This document shows positions 21,638 to 23,449 of a DNA stretch of 23,449 bases, piece by piece (position 1 is the first letter of the stretch; each line of letters begins with the position of its first letter). The stretch is from Lachnospiraceae bacterium UBA3641 (GTDB taxonomy: Bacteria; Bacillota; Clostridia; Lachnospirales; Lachnospiraceae), in NCBI GenBank assembly GCA_002373875.1, contig DFKQ01000078.1, forward strand, positions 1 through 23,449, in the 5' to 3' direction. Position numbers and translations under genes: made by a program. The notes beneath the pieces were generated by a model. The model searched no databases, was not told the origin of the DNA, and worked only from the letters and a program-made list of their open reading frames with translations.

Positions 21638-21804
21638 TAATTACCTGTTATCAATGGAGCTTACCTCTTTCCTCTATTGAGACATCTTCGTCATTATCGC
21701 ACGTCAGGTTTACCTGTGACCTTTCTTACCCTATATGGTAGTTTTCCAATTCTCATATCCGGTTCACATTAGACTCTGATAAATCCGAAGCCTTTCTTTT
21801 GATG
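21589..21804 (-). ncRNA. Candidate small RNA or regulatory leader, unidentified
   Basis: A transcription unit of about 216 nt between a consensus-like promoter (21811-21839) and a strong terminator (21589-21637), with no convincing ORF. Internal hairpins include CAGG-TAAA-CCTG, GACG-AAGA-TGTC and a longer CTCC/GGAG stem. The 5' segment (21786-21795) can pair at 9 of 10 positions with the 3' arm of the terminator (21603-21612); this could be a closing helix as in 6S RNA, or an antiterminator. I do not recognise 6S, tmRNA, RNase P, SRP RNA or a known riboswitch with confidence. The gap from sigI (21434) to the purF-like gene (21945) holds nothing else I can name. Confidence 0.6.
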
Positions 21805-21810
21805 ATCTTA

Positions 21811-21839
21811 TACTATCATAAAATGATGGTTATGTCAAC
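21811..21839 (-). promoter_or_regulatory. Promoter of the candidate small RNA
   Basis: On the minus strand, consensus TTGACA (21839-21834), 17 bp, TAGTAT (21816-21811). The start would be an A near 21804. It is one of the two promoters in the window with a perfect -35 box. Confidence 0.75.
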
Positions 21840-21945
21840 AAATTTTTCAGAATATTTATAATATGTATCGCATTTTATACTTACATTTCCCGGTCATGGA
21901 TTATATTTTGCAACTATTCAGGACGACACATATATTTTATCCATA

Positions 21946-23391
21946 CTACTTGCATCCGCCACAGGAAGCACAGTTCTTACAGTCGCCCTGCTTATCCCAG
22001 CAATAGGTACACAGCTTCTCCTTGGCAATGCCCACTGACTGCACCATATCATCAAGCCTGTGGAAGCGAAGGGATGTGAAGTTAAGCTGCTTTCTTATCT
22101 CCTCGATCATCTCCTTATAGAGCTCCGAATCCGGATCCGCATATTCAGCCAGCACTTCATCCGATACGTTCTCCCCTTCCCTCTCCCTTATAATACGGCG
22201 GGTAATAAGATCATATTCCGAATTGGATCTCGAAAAATTAAGGAACCTGCACCCATGAAGCAGCGGCGGACATGCCGGGCGGATATGAACCTCACCGGCC
22301 CCGCTGTTATATAAAAATTCCGTAGTCTCACGCAGCTGTGTTCCCCTGACTATCGAGTCATCAATAAGAAGGAGTGACTTACCCCGTATAAGCTTGTCTA
22401 CCGGGATCAGCTTCATCTTGGCAATAAGGTTACGCTGGCTCTGGTCAGTGGGCATAAACGAACGAGGCCAGGTGGGCGTATACTTGATGAAGGGCCTTGC
22501 AAAGGGAATCCCCGATTCGTTGGCATATCCGATGGCATGTGCCGTTCCCGAATCAGGCACTCCGGCAACGATATCGGGACTTACACAGTCCCGCCTCGCC
22601 AATGCCTCACCGCACCGGTATCTCATATCTTCAACATTTATTCCTTCATATGTTGAAGTGGGATAGCCGTAGTATATCCACAGGAAGGTGCATATCTTCA
22701 TGGTATCCCGGGCAGGTCTTAAGATCTCATAGCCCTCCTCGGTTATGTATACTATTTCCCCGGGGCCAAGCTCCTTGACATCATGATACCCGAGATTCAG
22801 ATATGAAAATGACTCAAAGGCCACACAATATGCTTCTTCTTCCTTCTTGCCTATGATCAGCGGAGTCCTTCCGTACAGGTCCCTTCCGGCGTATATACCC
22901 TTATCCGTCATGACAAGAAGAGTGAGCGATCCGTCCACCCTTTCAAGGGCGTACTCAATTCCTTCTTCTATGGTATCCTTCTGATTTATAAGTGAGGCTA
23001 CAAGCTCCGTGGGATTTATATTGCTGCCGCTCATTTCAAGAAACTGGGTGCGGCCAACATTGTAGGCTTCATTGACCAGTTCCTCTATATTGTTTATCTT
23101 ACATACGGTGGTAATGGCATAGCTGCCCAGATGTGACTGTATAAGAAGAGGCTGGGGTTCATAATCGGAAATGCATCCTATACCTATACGACCGTTAAAT
23201 TCACTGACATCCCTCTCGAACTTGGTCCTGAAGGGTGAATTCTGGATATTGTGAATGGCCCGGTCAAAACCCCGGTCACCGTACATGGCCATGCCGGCCC
23301 GCCTTGTCCCCAGATGCGAATGATAATCCGTTCCGAAAAACAGATCAAGCACACATTCCTTCTTAGATACCACGCCAAATATTCCACCCAT
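21946..23391 (-). CDS. purF: PurF-like amidophosphoribosyltransferase lacking the glutaminase nucleophile
   Basis: A 481-residue homologue of PurF, which makes phosphoribosylamine from PRPP and glutamine at the start of purine synthesis. The phosphoribosyltransferase half is intact: LLLIDDSIVRGTQLRET is the PRPP-binding loop, with GVPDSGTAHAIGYA and RPFIKYTPTWPRSF before it. The N-terminal glutaminase half is altered. The protein starts MGGIFGVV where PurF has a catalytic Cys (CGIFG), the QHRGQE region reads GTRRAG, and the HNGNL oxyanion motif reads TVCKINN. The ATG at 23391 has AGGAGG seven bases upstream, so the start is secure. The C terminus holds six Cys (461, 464, 471, 474, 477, 480), possibly an iron-sulfur or zinc site. 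It is probably a paralogue rather than the housekeeping enzyme. Confidence 0.9.
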   Translation of the reverse strand: MGGIFGVVSKKECVLDLFFGTDYHSHLGTRRAGMAMYGDRGFDRAIHNIQNSPFRTKFERDVSEFNGRIGIGCISDYEPQPLLIQSHLGSYAITTVCKINNIEELVNEAYNVGRTQFLEMSGSNINPTELVASLINQKDTIEEGIEYALERVDGSLTLLVMTDKGIYAGRDLYGRTPLIIGKKEEEAYCVAFESFSYLNLGYHDVKELGPGEIVYITEEGYEILRPARDTMKICTFLWIYYGYPTSTYEGINVEDMRYRCGEALARRDCVSPDIVAGVPDSGTAHAIGYANESGIPFARPFIKYTPTWPRSFMPTDQSQRNLIAKMKLIPVDKLIRGKSLLLIDDSIVRGTQLRETTEFLYNSGAGEVHIRPACPPLLHGCRFLNFSRSNSEYDLITRRIIREREGENVSDEVLAEYADPDSELYKEMIEEIRKQLNFTSLRFHRLDDMVQSVGIAKEKLCTYCWDKQGDCKNCASCGGCK

Positions 23392-23449
23392 CTTGAGCCT
23401 CCTGTTGACAAATAATACATATATATTTATAGTGAACGAATTTAATTCG

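Noticed and set aside
21452..21945. T-box, purine or other known riboswitch upstream of sigI
   Set aside because: I found none of the conserved words (such as AGGGTGGNACCGCG), so the unit is left as an unidentified RNA.
23437..23449. Palindrome CGAATT-T-AATTCG at the right edge
   Set aside because: It is cut by the window end, so neither an operator nor a terminator can be judged.

Overview
The window looks like part of a low-to-mid-GC Firmicutes chromosome, most likely class Clostridia, family Lachnospiraceae. This rests on recognition of gene types, not on a search: Shine-Dalgarno sequences of the GGAGG type, a lysine riboswitch, a CIRCE heat-shock operator, a class III fructose bisphosphatase, a SigI/RsgI pair, an MscL with a zinc ribbon tail and a DUF2225 protein. 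It is mostly ordinary chromosome. Almost every gene is on the minus strand; only a small membrane-anchored protein (12978-13358) and mscL (18772-19188) are on the plus strand.

Left part (1-6550). The 5' end of a group IIC intron runs off the left edge, inserted in the terminator of a cold-shock gene. A minus-strand series follows: dapA, dapB, fbp (class III), a eukaryotic-type hisA and a response regulator with an HD-GYP domain. A sigma-A-like promoter and a lysine riboswitch with its terminator precede dapA, so lysine should control dapA-dapB and perhaps the genes behind them. The fbp-hisA gap holds a 16-bp direct repeat and a hairpin that can mask the hisA ribosome binding site.

Middle part (6551-13400). 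A class A penicillin-binding protein is followed, going right, by a REP-like inverted repeat, an Hsp90 gene (htpG) with a CIRCE operator, and a PrsA-like lipoprotein foldase. htpG carries a hairpin-rich stretch in frame that shares two words with the fbp-hisA gap, which suggests a small dispersed repeat family that has entered a coding region. Divergent promoters with overlapping -35 boxes separate prsA from a small membrane-anchored helical protein.

Right part (13401-23449). glnS, a DUF2225 zinc-ribbon protein, two tightly packed unrecognised genes and cstA form one minus-strand cluster. mscL has its own promoter and faces the sigI-rsgI operon across a bidirectional terminator. Upstream of sigI is a 216-nt unit with a consensus-like promoter and a strong terminator but no convincing ORF: a candidate small RNA. 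The window ends with a PurF homologue that lacks the catalytic cysteine and other glutaminase residues but keeps the phosphoribosyltransferase site.

No tRNA, rRNA, CRISPR array, prophage or defence system was seen. The observations I rate highest are the PurF homologue without a glutaminase site, the repeat inside htpG, the orphan eukaryotic-type HisA coupled to an HD-GYP regulator, and the candidate small RNA.
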